64,000 nt of DNA from Streptomyces sp. 1-11 (GTDB lineage: Bacteria > Actinomycetota > Actinomycetes > Streptomycetales > Streptomycetaceae): positions 1-64,000 of the forward strand of contig NZ_BJTV01000021.1 in NCBI RefSeq assembly GCF_007176755.1. Direction: 5' to 3'. Both the position numbers and the translations under genes were made by a program. The notes under the pieces were generated by a model. It had not been told where the DNA came from and searched no databases. It was given only the letters and a program-made list of their open reading frames with translations. Below, piece by piece: positions 1-7,585 of the stretch (positions are counted from its first letter, which is position 1; each line of letters begins with the position of its first letter).

Positions 1-140
1 ACCACAGTCCCAGCGCCCACGCCGTCGTGGCGCACGGCTCGCTGACCGATCCGGTCACGGCAGAGGTGACCGTCTCGCGCATTCTGGCCCGGCTCGACGA
101 CGCCCCCGGGCGGACCGCCAGCGGGGCCGACGGTCGCTGA
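1..140 (+). CDS. C-terminal end of an unrecognised protein (cut by the left edge)
   Basis: An open frame enters from the left edge (first full codon at position 3) and stops at TGA 138-140, giving 45 residues. The last part reads ...SLTDPVTAEVTVSRILARLDD and then a Gly/Ala/Asp tail. Codons end almost always in G or C, as expected for a real Streptomyces gene. A strong hairpin starts 49 bases after the stop, which supports this as a genuine gene end. The fragment is too short for a family assignment. The LTDP...R-L pattern is loosely like the tail of NADPH-dependent FMN reductases, but that is only a guess. Confidence 0.55.
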   Translation, partial: HSPSAHAVVAHGSLTDPVTAEVTVSRILARLDDAPGRTASGADGR

Positions 141-188
141 CCGTCGGCCCCCCTCGGAACATCGCCGGTCACCGTGACACAGCGCGAA

Positions 189-229
189 CGCGACCGCCGT
201 CGCGGGCCTGGCCCGCGACGGCGGTCGCG
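189..229. terminator. Bidirectional terminator hairpin
   Basis: A perfect 20-bp inverted repeat (189-208 with 210-229, one base between the arms) lies between the rightward gene ending at 140 and the leftward MerR gene ending at 237. It has no U tract, which is usual for Streptomyces terminators. It can serve both convergent genes. Confidence 0.85.
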
Positions 230-236
230 CTGGGGT

Positions 237-998
237 TCAGCTCAGCCGGGTGGTGGCGTAGACCTCGATGGCATCGCGCTGGTACGCGGCCAGACCCGGC
301 GCGATCGCTTCGTACGCGGCGCGCCAGGCGTCGTTGTCCACGCAGGAGCGGCCCATGGCCCGGTACTCGTCGACGGTCACGGCGCGCAGCGCGGTCAGGG
401 TGCGGTACTGGGCGTCGATCTCGGACTGCACCGGCTCGGCGTCGGCAGGGTGCCCGGCGGCCATGAGCTCGGCCAGCCGGACCATCTGCGCCGTGCGCTC
501 GCGCTGTCCGGCCTCGATGTCCTGCGGGCTCATCCCGGCGACCCGGCGGGCCACCGCCTGGGCGTGCTCGGGGAAGTCGCGCAGGGTCTCCGGGTACTGG
601 GCGGGCGTCACGCCCTCGAACAGGTTCTCCGGTCGGTTGATGGTCACGGGTCTGCCGTCCTTCCTGGACTGTTCCAGTTCGGCGATCGTGCGCGAGACGG
701 TGCCGGCCAGGGCGTCGAGGCGGTCGCGTTCGGCGAGCAGCCGCCGGTGGTGGCCGCGCAGCGCTTCCACCTCGTCGACCTGCTCGGCCAGCACCCGGCC
801 GATCTCGGGCAGCCCCAGGCCCAGGGCCCGCAGGACGAGGATCTGCTGCAGCCGCAGCATCTGGAACTCCTCGTAGTAGCGGTGGCCGTTGGTCCCGATC
901 CGGGCAGGCGGGAGTAGGCCGATCTCGTCGTAGTGCCGCAGGGTTCGGGCGGTCACGCCGGACATCCGCGCGACCTCCGCGATCGGCCAGTCCATCAT
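237..998 (-). CDS. MerR-family regulator with TipAS-like effector domain
   Basis: Predicted MerR-type activator of 253 residues. The N-terminus has the winged-helix signature (IAEVARMSGVTARTLRHYDE at residues 6-25, followed by IGLLPP and RYY), then a long dimerisation helix (about 75-120). The C-terminal part from about residue 140 has the TipAS-type pattern (YPETLRDFPEHAQ ... DEYRAMGRSCVDNDAWRAAYE). In known TipA proteins this domain traps thiopeptides and related amphiphilic compounds. Two ATGs are adjacent (998 and 995). GGGAG sits 3 nt before the first and 6 nt before the second, so the start may be the second. The gene has its own MerR-type promoter just upstream, so autoregulation is likely. 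The ligand is unknown and no obvious partner gene is adjacent. Confidence 0.9.
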   Translation of the reverse strand: MMDWPIAEVARMSGVTARTLRHYDEIGLLPPARIGTNGHRYYEEFQMLRLQQILVLRALGLGLPEIGRVLAEQVDEVEALRGHHRRLLAERDRLDALAGTVSRTIAELEQSRKDGRPVTINRPENLFEGVTPAQYPETLRDFPEHAQAVARRVAGMSPQDIEAGQRERTAQMVRLAELMAAGHPADAEPVQSEIDAQYRTLTALRAVTVDEYRAMGRSCVDNDAWRAAYEAIAPGLAAYQRDAIEVYATTRLS

Positions 999-1049
999 CG
1001 TCTCCCTCGCACACGCGCCGCCGGGCCGGTCTCTCCGGCCCTGTCCAGG

Positions 1050-1080
1050 ACGGTAGAAGCTGCCGCAACGGCAACTTCAA
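1050..1080 (-). promoter_or_regulatory. MerR-type promoter with 19-bp spacer and dyad operator
   Basis: Read on the minus strand, a -35 TTGAAG (1080-1075) and a -10 TACCGT (1055-1050) are separated by exactly 19 bp (1074-1056). The spacer and part of the -35 form an inverted repeat with 10-bp arms and a 3-bp centre (1056-1078, one mismatch per arm pair). An over-long 19-20 bp spacer filled by a dyad is the hallmark of MerR-family controlled promoters. The -10 is about 51 bases before the MerR start, so this is probably the autoregulated promoter. Confidence 0.8.
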
Positions 1081-1143
1081 CCCCGAGACCGCCCTCCCTC
1101 GCAGCCGAACACGTACGGCCCCTTCGGGGGTAGCCGCACGGGT

Positions 1144-1395
1144 ATGACGGAGGGGCGGGGTTCAGGGGGCGTGGGCGGTTGGCTGCGGGAGCGTCCCCGC
1201 TGGGTGCGGTTGTCGGTGGCGCTGGCCGGCACGGTGCTCATCTGGGGGTCGGGTGCCGTGGCCTGGCACCTGTTGCTCGGCCACTCCTGGGGGGACTCCG
1301 TGTCCTTCGCGGTGGTCATGGGGATGACCCTTACGGGTGGCCAGTGGCTGGCCATGGCGATCAGGCGAAAGCAGACGGACCGCCCGGGCTCCTGA
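1144..1395 (+). CDS. Small two-helix membrane protein
   Basis: An 83-residue protein with two hydrophobic segments (about 22-45, VRLSVALAGTVLIWGSGAVA, and about 53-72) joined by a short loop GHSWGD. It ends in a basic tail (RRKQTDRPGS). The ATG at 1144 has no good SD motif. The frame has typical high-GC third positions. It lies between the MerR promoter and the mycothiol-family gene with about 130 nt to the next start. I do not recognise a family. The topology suggests a small inner-membrane protein with both ends on the same side. Confidence 0.6.
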   Translation: MTEGRGSGGVGGWLRERPRWVRLSVALAGTVLIWGSGAVAWHLLLGHSWGDSVSFAVVMGMTLTGGQWLAMAIRRKQTDRPGS

Positions 1396-1526
1396 GGGGG
1401 ATCCCGACGGCATGAACGGGTGCGCCGTCGGCCGGGCGGGCCGGGCTCCGTGTGATCGGTGCCCCGGGGGGCCGGGGTGGGGAAAACCGGTGTCCGGGGG
1501 GCGGAGTGCGGTGATAGACAGCCGCT

Positions 1527-2318
1527 GTGGAAGACGATCTGGAGTTCTCCGGTCTGCTGCGGCTGATCGACGAGCGGTCGGGGGCCTTTCGGGAGGCCGT
1601 CGCCGCCGCGCCCGGTCTGGACGCGCGGGTGCCGGGCTGTCCCGGGTGGACGCTGTTCGACCTGGCCGAGCACCTGGGCGGGGGAGACCGCTTCTGGGCC
1701 GGGGTCGTCGGCGCGGGCCCCGCCGACGTTCCGCCGGCCGAGGCCGTCGTCGCGCGGGCCGCCGTGGCCGCGCCGCGTGGGGCCGAGGCGCTGACGGCCT
1801 GGCTGGCCGAGTCGACGGAGCTGCTGCTGGGCGCGCTGCGCGAGGCGGGCCCCGGGCGCGGCTGCTGGACGTGGTGGGACCGGTCGCAGTCGCCGCGGAC
1901 CTCCGGCGGCGTCGCCCGGCACCGGGTCCAGGAGAGCGCGGTGCACGCCTACGACGCCCAGCTCGCCCGGGACGCCCCGCGGCCGCTGCCGCGGGAGGTG
2001 GCGCTCGACGGTGTCGACGAGTTCCTGTCCACCTGCTGCGCGACCACCGGCGCCTGGCCGCACGAGCCCACCGCCTTCGACTTCCACGCCGCCGAGGGCC
2101 GCTCCTGGCGCCTCACCGTAGACGGCGACGGCGCCCGGGCAGCCCGGCTGCCCGCCGACGGCGCCGGTGGGGGTCCGGGCGCGGCCGGTGTCTCCGTCCG
2201 GGGCACGGCCGGTGAGCTGGTCCTCTTCCTCTACGACCGCATCCCGGCGGACTCCGTGGCGATCGACGGGGACGCGGGGCTCCTCGACCTGCTCCGCGCC
2301 TGGGAACCGGAGGAGTGA
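1527..2318 (+). CDS. Maleylpyruvate isomerase family mycothiol-dependent enzyme
   Basis: A 263-residue cytoplasmic protein of the DinB/MDMPI fold (TIGR03083-type). The N-terminal four-helix bundle carries the metal-binding pattern seen in mycothiol-dependent maleylpyruvate isomerase: a His in AEHLGG (residue 49) and the pair Glu/His in QESAVHAYD (about residues 136 and 140). The C-terminal part (about 170-263) is the small MDMPI_C domain. Mycothiol is the actinobacterial low-molecular-weight thiol. Many paralogues of this family have unknown substrates, so no pathway is assigned. It starts with GTG at 1527 and no close SD. It faces the convergent secreted-protein gene 28 bases downstream without a visible terminator. 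Confidence 0.88.
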   Translation: MEDDLEFSGLLRLIDERSGAFREAVAAAPGLDARVPGCPGWTLFDLAEHLGGGDRFWAGVVGAGPADVPPAEAVVARAAVAAPRGAEALTAWLAESTELLLGALREAGPGRGCWTWWDRSQSPRTSGGVARHRVQESAVHAYDAQLARDAPRPLPREVALDGVDEFLSTCCATTGAWPHEPTAFDFHAAEGRSWRLTVDGDGARAARLPADGAGGGPGAAGVSVRGTAGELVLFLYDRIPADSVAIDGDAGLLDLLRAWEPEE

Positions 2319-2346
2319 CCGCAGGGCCGGTGACTGTCGTACGGGG

Positions 2347-2775
2347 TCAGCAGTTGACGGGCGGGTTGCCGGAGGCGACCCGGCAGAAGTCCGCGCCGGG
2401 ACCGCCGTCGACGGTGCCGGCGTTCGGGCCGACGAAGAGCGAGTCGCCGCCGTCGCCGCCGAGGATCCTGCCGCTCGCCGTGGTGCCGGCGCCGGCCGTG
2501 ACGGAGTCCCCGCCGGCGCCGCCGTCGACCGTGCCCGCGACGAGGCCGTTGATCACGATGTAGTCGCTGCCGCCCAGGCCGTTGACGGTGTCGCCCGGGG
2601 CGAGGGCGCCGCAGCTTATGTAGTCGGAGCCGGTGGTGCCGTTGACGGTGGTGCCGGACACGGCGCGGCCGTTGACCGTGCACGACGTCACGGCCTGGGC
2701 GGGCGTCGCGGTCAGGACGAGGGGAGCGGCCAGGAGGGCGGCGGCGCAGAGCGTGCGCATTGCGTGACTGATCAT
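2347..2775 (-). CDS. Secreted protein with RTX-like Gly/Asp repeats
   Basis: About 142 residues. A signal peptide (MRTLCAAALLAAPLVLTATP-AQA, starting at the second Met, position 2760) is followed by about 110 residues rich in GGxGxD-like turns: GLGGSDYIVI, DGGAGGDSVTAGAG, LGGDGGDSLFVG, DGGPGADF. This pattern resembles hemolysin-type calcium-binding repeats that form a parallel beta roll, here in a short four-turn version with a Cys near each end (SC and NC). The start could be 2775 or 2760, and neither has a clear SD motif. It is probably an extracellular calcium-binding protein. The function is unknown. Confidence 0.75.
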   Translation of the reverse strand: MISHAMRTLCAAALLAAPLVLTATPAQAVTSCTVNGRAVSGTTVNGTTGSDYISCGALAPGDTVNGLGGSDYIVINGLVAGTVDGGAGGDSVTAGAGTTASGRILGGDGGDSLFVGPNAGTVDGGPGADFCRVASGNPPVNC

Positions 2776-2840
2776 GTGATGAAGTGGTTCATGCGGATCT
2801 GGTGATCGCAATCCGGCGCCCACGGTGGCGCCGCCGTCCG

Positions 2841-2893
2841 GGTGACCCACGGGACGGGCCGCCGGTGACCGGCGGCCCGTCCCGTGGGTCACC
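2841..2893 (-). terminator. Very long (23-bp) terminator hairpin
   Basis: A perfect 23-bp inverted repeat (2841-2863 with 2871-2893, 7-nt loop) overlaps the TGA stop codon (2891-2889) of the leftward DUF2637 gene and lies before the secreted RTX-like gene. It should end or strongly attenuate transcription from the right. Confidence 0.85.
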
Positions 2894-3905
2894 TGGCCCG
2901 GGCTCCGGCTCCCTGGGCGGCGCGCTGCCGGTGGCGGGAGATGCGCCGGCGCGGGGGCCGGGTCAGGGTGACCTGCCGGACCAGTTGCTGGAAGCAGGTC
3001 AGCGCGGCGAGGGCCGGCAGGACGGCGGCGGCCACCCCGGTGAAGGACCTCTCGGACTCGGCCACGCAGAGGACCATCGCGACGGAGGAGAACAGCAGCA
3101 CCACGCACCAGGAGTGCAGGGCGCGCCGCCGGTGCAGCGCGGTCCGCAGGATGGAGAGCGAGGCCACCATCCAGGGGCCGTAGACGAGCAGCGGCCACCA
3201 GTGCAGCGGACCGCTCTGGGTCCTGGCCGCGATGTGCTGGAGCGGGGCGTAGGCCGCCAGGCCGCCGAAGACGCTCACCATCGCCACGATGACGGCGGCG
3301 AGCGCGGCGATCAGGCAACTGACCGTCTCCAGCCAGGTGATGCGCCACTTCCGCGTCCGCACCTTGCGGTGCGCGACGGGATGGCGCCGGATGGGCGGCA
3401 GCTCGCTGGTGAGCCGCGCCAGGTTCTCCAGCGGGTCGCCGGGCGCGTGCTCCTCGGCTCCGTACGCCGGTTCCGGACCGTAGGACTTCTCGGCGCCGTA
3501 CGGCGGTTCGGCCCGGCGCGGGGATTCGGTCGGGTGCGGGGATTCGGCCCGGTACGCGGACTCGGCGCCGTAGGACTCCTCGGTCGCGTACCCCGGCTCG
3601 GCCCGGTACGGCGGCTCCGTCCCGTACAACGGCCCGTCCGCGTAAGCCGGTTCGGCTGCGTACAGCGGCCCGGTGCCGTACAACGGCCCGGTGCCGTACA
3701 GCGGTCCGGTGCCGTACAGCGCCCCCGTGCCGTACAGCGGCTCGGCCCCGTACGGCGGCTCGCCGCGCGGTGGCGGCACGGCGGCCGCCTGCTGTGCCGC
3801 CTGGGCGCTCGCGGCGTCCTGCAGCAGATAGGTGAGTTCCTCGACCGGGTCCCAGCCCTCCTCCAGGGGAGCCGTCGGATAGTAATCCGCGTATTCGTTG
3901 TTCAC
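2889..3905 (-). CDS. DUF2637-like membrane protein with Tyr-Gly repeat head
   Basis: A 338-residue protein. Residues about 1-155 are acidic and low in complexity. They include a short tandem array of the hexapeptide LYGTGP/A and further variants (PPYGAE, ESYGAE, AYRAES). Residues about 175-320 hold four hydrophobic helices: around WLETVSCLIAALAAVIVA, WWPLLVYGPWMVASLSI, WCVVLLFSSVAMVLCV and VLPALAALTCFQQL. They end in a very basic tail. This architecture matches DUF2637 proteins, some of which are plasmid-transfer (Spd-like) or chromosomal envelope proteins in Streptomyces. The GTG start at 3905 has no good SD. I infer an envelope protein with a disordered cytoplasmic or surface head. The function is unknown. 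Confidence 0.72.
   Translation of the reverse strand: MNNEYADYYPTAPLEEGWDPVEELTYLLQDAASAQAAQQAAAVPPPRGEPPYGAEPLYGTGALYGTGPLYGTGPLYGTGPLYAAEPAYADGPLYGTEPPYRAEPGYATEESYGAESAYRAESPHPTESPRRAEPPYGAEKSYGPEPAYGAEEHAPGDPLENLARLTSELPPIRRHPVAHRKVRTRKWRITWLETVSCLIAALAAVIVAMVSVFGGLAAYAPLQHIAARTQSGPLHWWPLLVYGPWMVASLSILRTALHRRRALHSWCVVLLFSSVAMVLCVAESERSFTGVAAAVLPALAALTCFQQLVRQVTLTRPPRRRISRHRQRAAQGAGARAR
3660..3735 (-). repeat. 18-bp in-frame tandem repeats (LYGTGP)
   Basis: Four to five nearly identical 18-bp units with core CCGGTGCCGTACA on the plus strand encode repeated LYGTGP in the DUF2637-like protein. Copy number is likely to vary between strains. Confidence 0.75.
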
Positions 3906-4096
3906 GGAAAAGATTCGCCCCCGTCAGCCGGCCGCGTGGCAGCCGAAGCGTCCCTGGTCGTTCCGGCGCCGGCCGAGGTCCCCCTGGGCCGCTTCGAGCA
4001 CCCTCAAGCGCCTTGCTTTGGTCATATTCCGCTAACGCGGCCGGAGTCCTCCGGATGCGCGGCATTCGAGTGAGTCCGGTCCGGATACAACATTGA

Positions 4097-4121
4097 CGAC
4101 TTCATTTGTGATGAAGAGTCG
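4097..4121 (-). terminator. AT-rich hairpin, possible terminator
   Basis: An imperfect inverted repeat CGACTTCAT-TTGTG-ATGAAGAGTCG lies 22 nt beyond the stop of the leftward propeller gene, in an unusually AT-rich island for this genome. It could end that operon, or it could be an operator for the DUF2637 gene downstream. No further gene is visible in 3906-4142. Confidence 0.4.
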
Positions 4122-4142
4122 AATACTCCGTTAAAAAGTCGT

Positions 4143-5162
4143 TCAACGGGGATACGCGGGGGAGACGCCCGCCGTCAGCAGGCGCCGGGCGGCGCCGGTC
4201 CCGTCCGCCGGGACCGAGTACAGGTCGGCCCCGTAGTCCCCGGCCAGCGCATACACCACCGTGCGGTCGTCGCGCCACACCGCCTGGTCGTCCACGCTCC
4301 GGGTCTCCGCCAGCGGCGTCTCGCGCATCGTGCGCAGGTCCAGCACGTACAGGCGCCAAGGGGCGTCCGCGGGCAGGCCTTTGACCCGTTTCTTGTAGGC
4401 GACGCGGGTGCCGTCGGGGGAGAGGGACGGGCACTCGACGTTCCGGTGCACGGTGGTCACCGTGCGGGTGCGCAGATCACCGCGCACCAGGTAGGTGCTG
4501 CCCCCGGTCGCCAGCGTCGCGTAGAACGTGCGGTCGTCCCGGGCGAAGGTCACGCCCCAGAAGTTGACGTCGGTCGCCCGGTAGGGGCGCCCGTCCCTGA
4601 CGATCCGGAAGGACTCCAGGGTCGGGATCAGCCTGCCCGTACGGGTGTCGACGATCGCCGCCCGGGTGGAGAAGTCGGTGCCCGCGTAGGAGTCGCCGCC
4701 CACGAACGCCGTCCAGGCGGCGAAGTGCCCGGTGGGGGAGACCCGGGCGCGGGAGGGGATGCCGGGGACGTCGTAGCGCGCCCGTTCCTTCAGGCGGGCG
4801 TCCAGGACGAGGGCGCGGTAGGTGTCCGAGACGGGGCCGTGCACCGCCTGCAGGCACACGCCGGTGCCGGCGGCGGCGTAGAAGCGCAGGCACTTGACGC
4901 CGGAGGCGGTGCGCGGTCCGGACGGGTCGGCGGCCGGGACCGTGGTCAGCTCGTCACGGTGCGGGCCCCACGCCATGTTGCGGAAGATCATGCGGCCGGG
5001 CCCGGTCAGCGTCACCGGGCCCGGAGTGACCCTGGGCCCGCCGGCCTGGGCGCGGTCACGACGGTCGGCGCGCGCCGACGCGTGCAGCACGGACGCCAGG
5101 GCGACCGCCGCCAGCACCGCGACGGCGGTGACCAGGACGAGGATGCGGGTGCGTGCGGTCAT
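4143..5162 (-). CDS. Membrane-anchored TolB/WD40-like beta-propeller protein
   Basis: A 339-residue protein. An N-terminal signal anchor (ILVLVTAVAVLAAVALASVL, about residues 6-25) is followed by an extracytoplasmic domain with PD40/TolB-like blades. These show ARVSPTGHFAAWTAF, FARDDRTFYATLA, CPSLSPDGTRVAYKKR, and VWRDDRTVVYALAGDYGADLY with SVPADGTGAARRL. Such propellers usually bind proteins or sense envelope state. Its ATG (5162-5160) overlaps the TGA of the upstream MFS gene in an ATGA arrangement, so the two are translationally coupled. It is the last gene of the phosphoesterase-MFS-propeller operon. Confidence 0.82.
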   Translation of the reverse strand: MTARTRILVLVTAVAVLAAVALASVLHASARADRRDRAQAGGPRVTPGPVTLTGPGRMIFRNMAWGPHRDELTTVPAADPSGPRTASGVKCLRFYAAAGTGVCLQAVHGPVSDTYRALVLDARLKERARYDVPGIPSRARVSPTGHFAAWTAFVGGDSYAGTDFSTRAAIVDTRTGRLIPTLESFRIVRDGRPYRATDVNFWGVTFARDDRTFYATLATGGSTYLVRGDLRTRTVTTVHRNVECPSLSPDGTRVAYKKRVKGLPADAPWRLYVLDLRTMRETPLAETRSVDDQAVWRDDRTVVYALAGDYGADLYSVPADGTGAARRLLTAGVSPAYPR

Positions 5163-6547
5163 GCGGTGGCGGTGCCTTCCGGTGTGCGGGGGGCGCGGGG
5201 CGGGCGCCCGGGGCGCAGGGTCAGGGAGAACGCCGCGCACCCGGCCAGCGCGACCGTCGCCCCGGCCAGCGCCGCGCGGTCGCCCCACACCGTCCAGGCC
5301 GCGCCGAACAGCAGCGAGCAGGCGAACCGGGCCAGCGCCTGCCCGGTCTGCACCACGGCCAGGCCCGAGGAGCGCAGCGCCTCCGGCACGCCGTCCGAGG
5401 CCGCCGCCATCAGCACCCCGTCGGTGGCCGCGTAGAAGGCGCCGTGCAGGGCCAGTACGAGGAACGGCAGGGCGGTGCCGTGCCAGGAGGTGAGCAGCAG
5501 GACGTAGCCGGCGAGCAGGGCGGCGTGGCCGGCCAGGAACACCGGCCAGCGCCCCGCCCGGTCCGCGAGCCGGCCCAGCGGCATCGCCAGCAGCAGGAAC
5601 GCGGCGGCCGTGCCGAGCGGCAGCAGCGCGAACCAGCGGTCGGGCACCCCGAGCCGGCGCTGCAGCAGCAGGTAGACGAAGGAGTCGCTGACCGTGGCCA
5701 GGCCCAGCAGCAGCGCGCAGACGGCGACGCGGCGCAGACCGCGGCGGCGCAGCAGGCCCAGCGCCGCACGCACCGTGGGCCGTTCGGCGGAGGCGGAGGC
5801 GGAGACAGCGCCAGAGGCAGGCGCAGAGACAGCGGCGGGGGCGGGCGCAGGCGCCTCTGCCCCGGACGGGACTCCCGCACGGGACGTGGCCGGCCGCGCG
5901 GCCCCGCCGCCCGGCACGAACAGCACCAGCACCAGCACACCGGCCACCGCCACGCAGAAGCTGACGGTGAACACCGCGTCGTAGCCGTCCACCGTGGCCC
6001 GCAGGATCAGGAAGGCGGCCAGCGGGCCGAGCAGGGCGCCCGCGGTGTCCATCGCGCGGTGCACCCCGAACGCCCGGCCGCGCGTCTCCGGCGTGCTGGA
6101 CAGCGAGATCAGCGCGTCCCGGGGAGCCGTGCGCAGCCCCTTGCCGGTCCGGTCGGCGGCCAGGACCAGCCCGATCGGCGTGAGCGAGTGCGCCATCAGC
6201 AGCAGGGGCTTGCACAGCGCGGAGACGCCGTAGCCCAGCCCCGCCACCCACTTGTGCCGGCCGCCGCCCCGGTCGGCGAGGTGTCCGCCGACCAGGCGCA
6301 CCAGGGCCGAGAAGCCGTTGTAGACGCCGTCGAGCACGCCGAAACCGAGCGGGGACAGGCCGAGCCCGGCCACCAGGTACAGCGGCAGCACCGCCGTGAC
6401 CATCTCGGACGACACGTCGGTGACCAGGCTGACCGTGCCGAGGGCGAGCACCGTCGGGGCGAGCGCGGGACGGCGCCGCCCGGCCGACGGCCGGGCGGCG
6501 CCCTCCGCGGACGCCGGCGTGGCGGCGCGGCTGTCCGCTACGTACAC
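5159..6547 (-). CDS. MFS transporter
   Basis: A 462-residue major facilitator superfamily permease with about 12 hydrophobic helices in two halves. A loop of about 50 residues, rich in Ala/Pro/Ser, separates the halves around residues 205-255. Motif A-like features are visible (GHLADRGGGRHK after helix 2, and PLGRLADRAGRWP in the second half), as is DRTGKGLRTAPRDALI, typical of a sugar- or phosphate-ester-like MFS subgroup. The start is GTG at 6547, one base after the TGA of the phosphoesterase gene, so translation is probably coupled. Its substrate cannot be read from the sequence. The operon context (secreted phosphoesterase before, propeller after) suggests uptake or export of a phosphorylated or dephosphorylated compound, which is inference. 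Confidence 0.88.
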   Translation of the reverse strand: MYVADSRAATPASAEGAARPSAGRRRPALAPTVLALGTVSLVTDVSSEMVTAVLPLYLVAGLGLSPLGFGVLDGVYNGFSALVRLVGGHLADRGGGRHKWVAGLGYGVSALCKPLLLMAHSLTPIGLVLAADRTGKGLRTAPRDALISLSSTPETRGRAFGVHRAMDTAGALLGPLAAFLILRATVDGYDAVFTVSFCVAVAGVLVLVLFVPGGGAARPATSRAGVPSGAEAPAPAPAAVSAPASGAVSASASAERPTVRAALGLLRRRGLRRVAVCALLLGLATVSDSFVYLLLQRRLGVPDRWFALLPLGTAAAFLLLAMPLGRLADRAGRWPVFLAGHAALLAGYVLLLTSWHGTALPFLVLALHGAFYAATDGVLMAAASDGVPEALRSSGLAVVQTGQALARFACSLLFGAAWTVWGDRAALAGATVALAGCAAFSLTLRPGRPPRAPRTPEGTATA

Positions 6548-6548
6548 G

Positions 6549-7436
6549 TCAGGACGCCCAGACGCCGGTGATGTCCTTGGCGGAGGCGGCGTTGCCCGCG
6601 TGCGTGCTCAGACCCTGGGAGTCCTCCAGGGTGCGCAGCAGGTCGTAGTGGTTGTAGGTGGTGGCGGACGACGAGCCCGGCGTGACCGGCTGGCCGTACA
6701 GGACCGTCGGGATGCGGTTGCCGCTGAGCCGGTTGTCCTCGTCGAAGGTGACGACGAGCAGGCTGTTGTGGGTCTTGGCCCACGTCGCGTAGGCGCCCAG
6801 GTTGTTCTGCAGCCAGGTGTCACCGGTGGACACCGAGCAGTCGTGCATGTCGCTGCACAGGTTCGGGATCACGAAGGAGAGCTGGGGGAGCGTCGAGTAG
6901 TCCGACGGGAACTGGGCGAGGGTCTTCGCGCTCGACGTCGGCACGTTGGAGAAGCCGAACCACGGGTTGTGCTTGCGCGCGTACTTGCCGCTGCTGCAGG
7001 TGGTCGAACCCTGGCTGGGCAGCGTCTCGTTGTAGCTGGCCCAGCTGCGGCCGGCCGCGATCATCTCGGAGGCCAGGTTCGGCGCCGAGGAGAACCCCGG
7101 CGTGTAGCAGCTGTCGTCCGTGACGCCCTGCGTCGAACCGGAGAACAGCGCGAAGTAGTTGGGCTGGCTCGGGTGGGTCTCGGCGTACGCCTGGCTGAGG
7201 TTGGCGCCGCCGGACTTGAGCGAGTTGATGTACGGGGCGCTGGAGGAGCCGATGACCTGGCTGTAGGCGTGGTTCTCGAAGACCACGACGACCACGTGGT
7301 CCGGGCTCGGCACGGCGCCCGCGGCGTGCGCGGACTCACCGCCGAGCCCGGTCCACAGACCGACCGCGGCCGCGGCGAGAGCGGTGACCGAGGCCATGAG
7401 CGTACGGGCACGGCGGGACACGGGACTGCCGGACAC
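6549..7436 (-). CDS. Secreted acid phosphatase/phosphoesterase (PF04185-like)
   Basis: A 295-residue exported enzyme. The signal peptide spans about residues 1-38 (basic start, then LMASVTALAAAAVGLW, with cleavage near SAHA). The mature part has the phosphoesterase pattern: HVVVVVFENHAYSQVIG (first metal-binding/nucleophile region), HPSQPNYFALFSGSTQG, LLVVTFDEDN (metal-binding Asp/Glu) and YNHYDLLRTLED. The family hydrolyses phosphate mono- or diesters such as phospholipid head groups. The GTG at 7436 has GGAGGT 4 nt upstream, which decides the start over longer in-frame options. It heads an operon with the MFS and propeller genes. A PHO-box-like repeat about 90 nt upstream suggests induction by phosphate starvation. 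Confidence 0.88.
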   Translation of the reverse strand: MSGSPVSRRARTLMASVTALAAAAVGLWTGLGGESAHAAGAVPSPDHVVVVVFENHAYSQVIGSSSAPYINSLKSGGANLSQAYAETHPSQPNYFALFSGSTQGVTDDSCYTPGFSSAPNLASEMIAAGRSWASYNETLPSQGSTTCSSGKYARKHNPWFGFSNVPTSSAKTLAQFPSDYSTLPQLSFVIPNLCSDMHDCSVSTGDTWLQNNLGAYATWAKTHNSLLVVTFDEDNRLSGNRIPTVLYGQPVTPGSSSATTYNHYDLLRTLEDSQGLSTHAGNAASAKDITGVWAS

Positions 7437-7522
7437 ATCAACCTCCGGGAGGGGGTACGGGGCTGGCGGTGCGGACAGAGCATGCACACGCCAATATGCC
7501 CGTGGTCCACGGGCCCGAACCC

Positions 7523-7544
7523 CGCGGATGAAGAGCGGGTGAAC
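7523..7544 (-). promoter_or_regulatory. PHO-box-like direct repeat upstream of the phosphoesterase operon
   Basis: On the minus strand two 11-bp units follow each other directly: GTTCACCCGCT (7544-7534) and CTTCATCCGCG (7533-7523). Streptomyces PhoP binds tandem 11-bp units with consensus near GTTCACC. The site lies 87-108 nt upstream of a secreted phosphatase start, which fits. It also lies 42-63 nt before the rightward DUF72 gene but is in the wrong orientation for it. Confidence 0.5.
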
Positions 7545-7585
7545 TGCTGGGTGCCGGTCCCGCCGGCCCGGGTACCCACGCGCCC

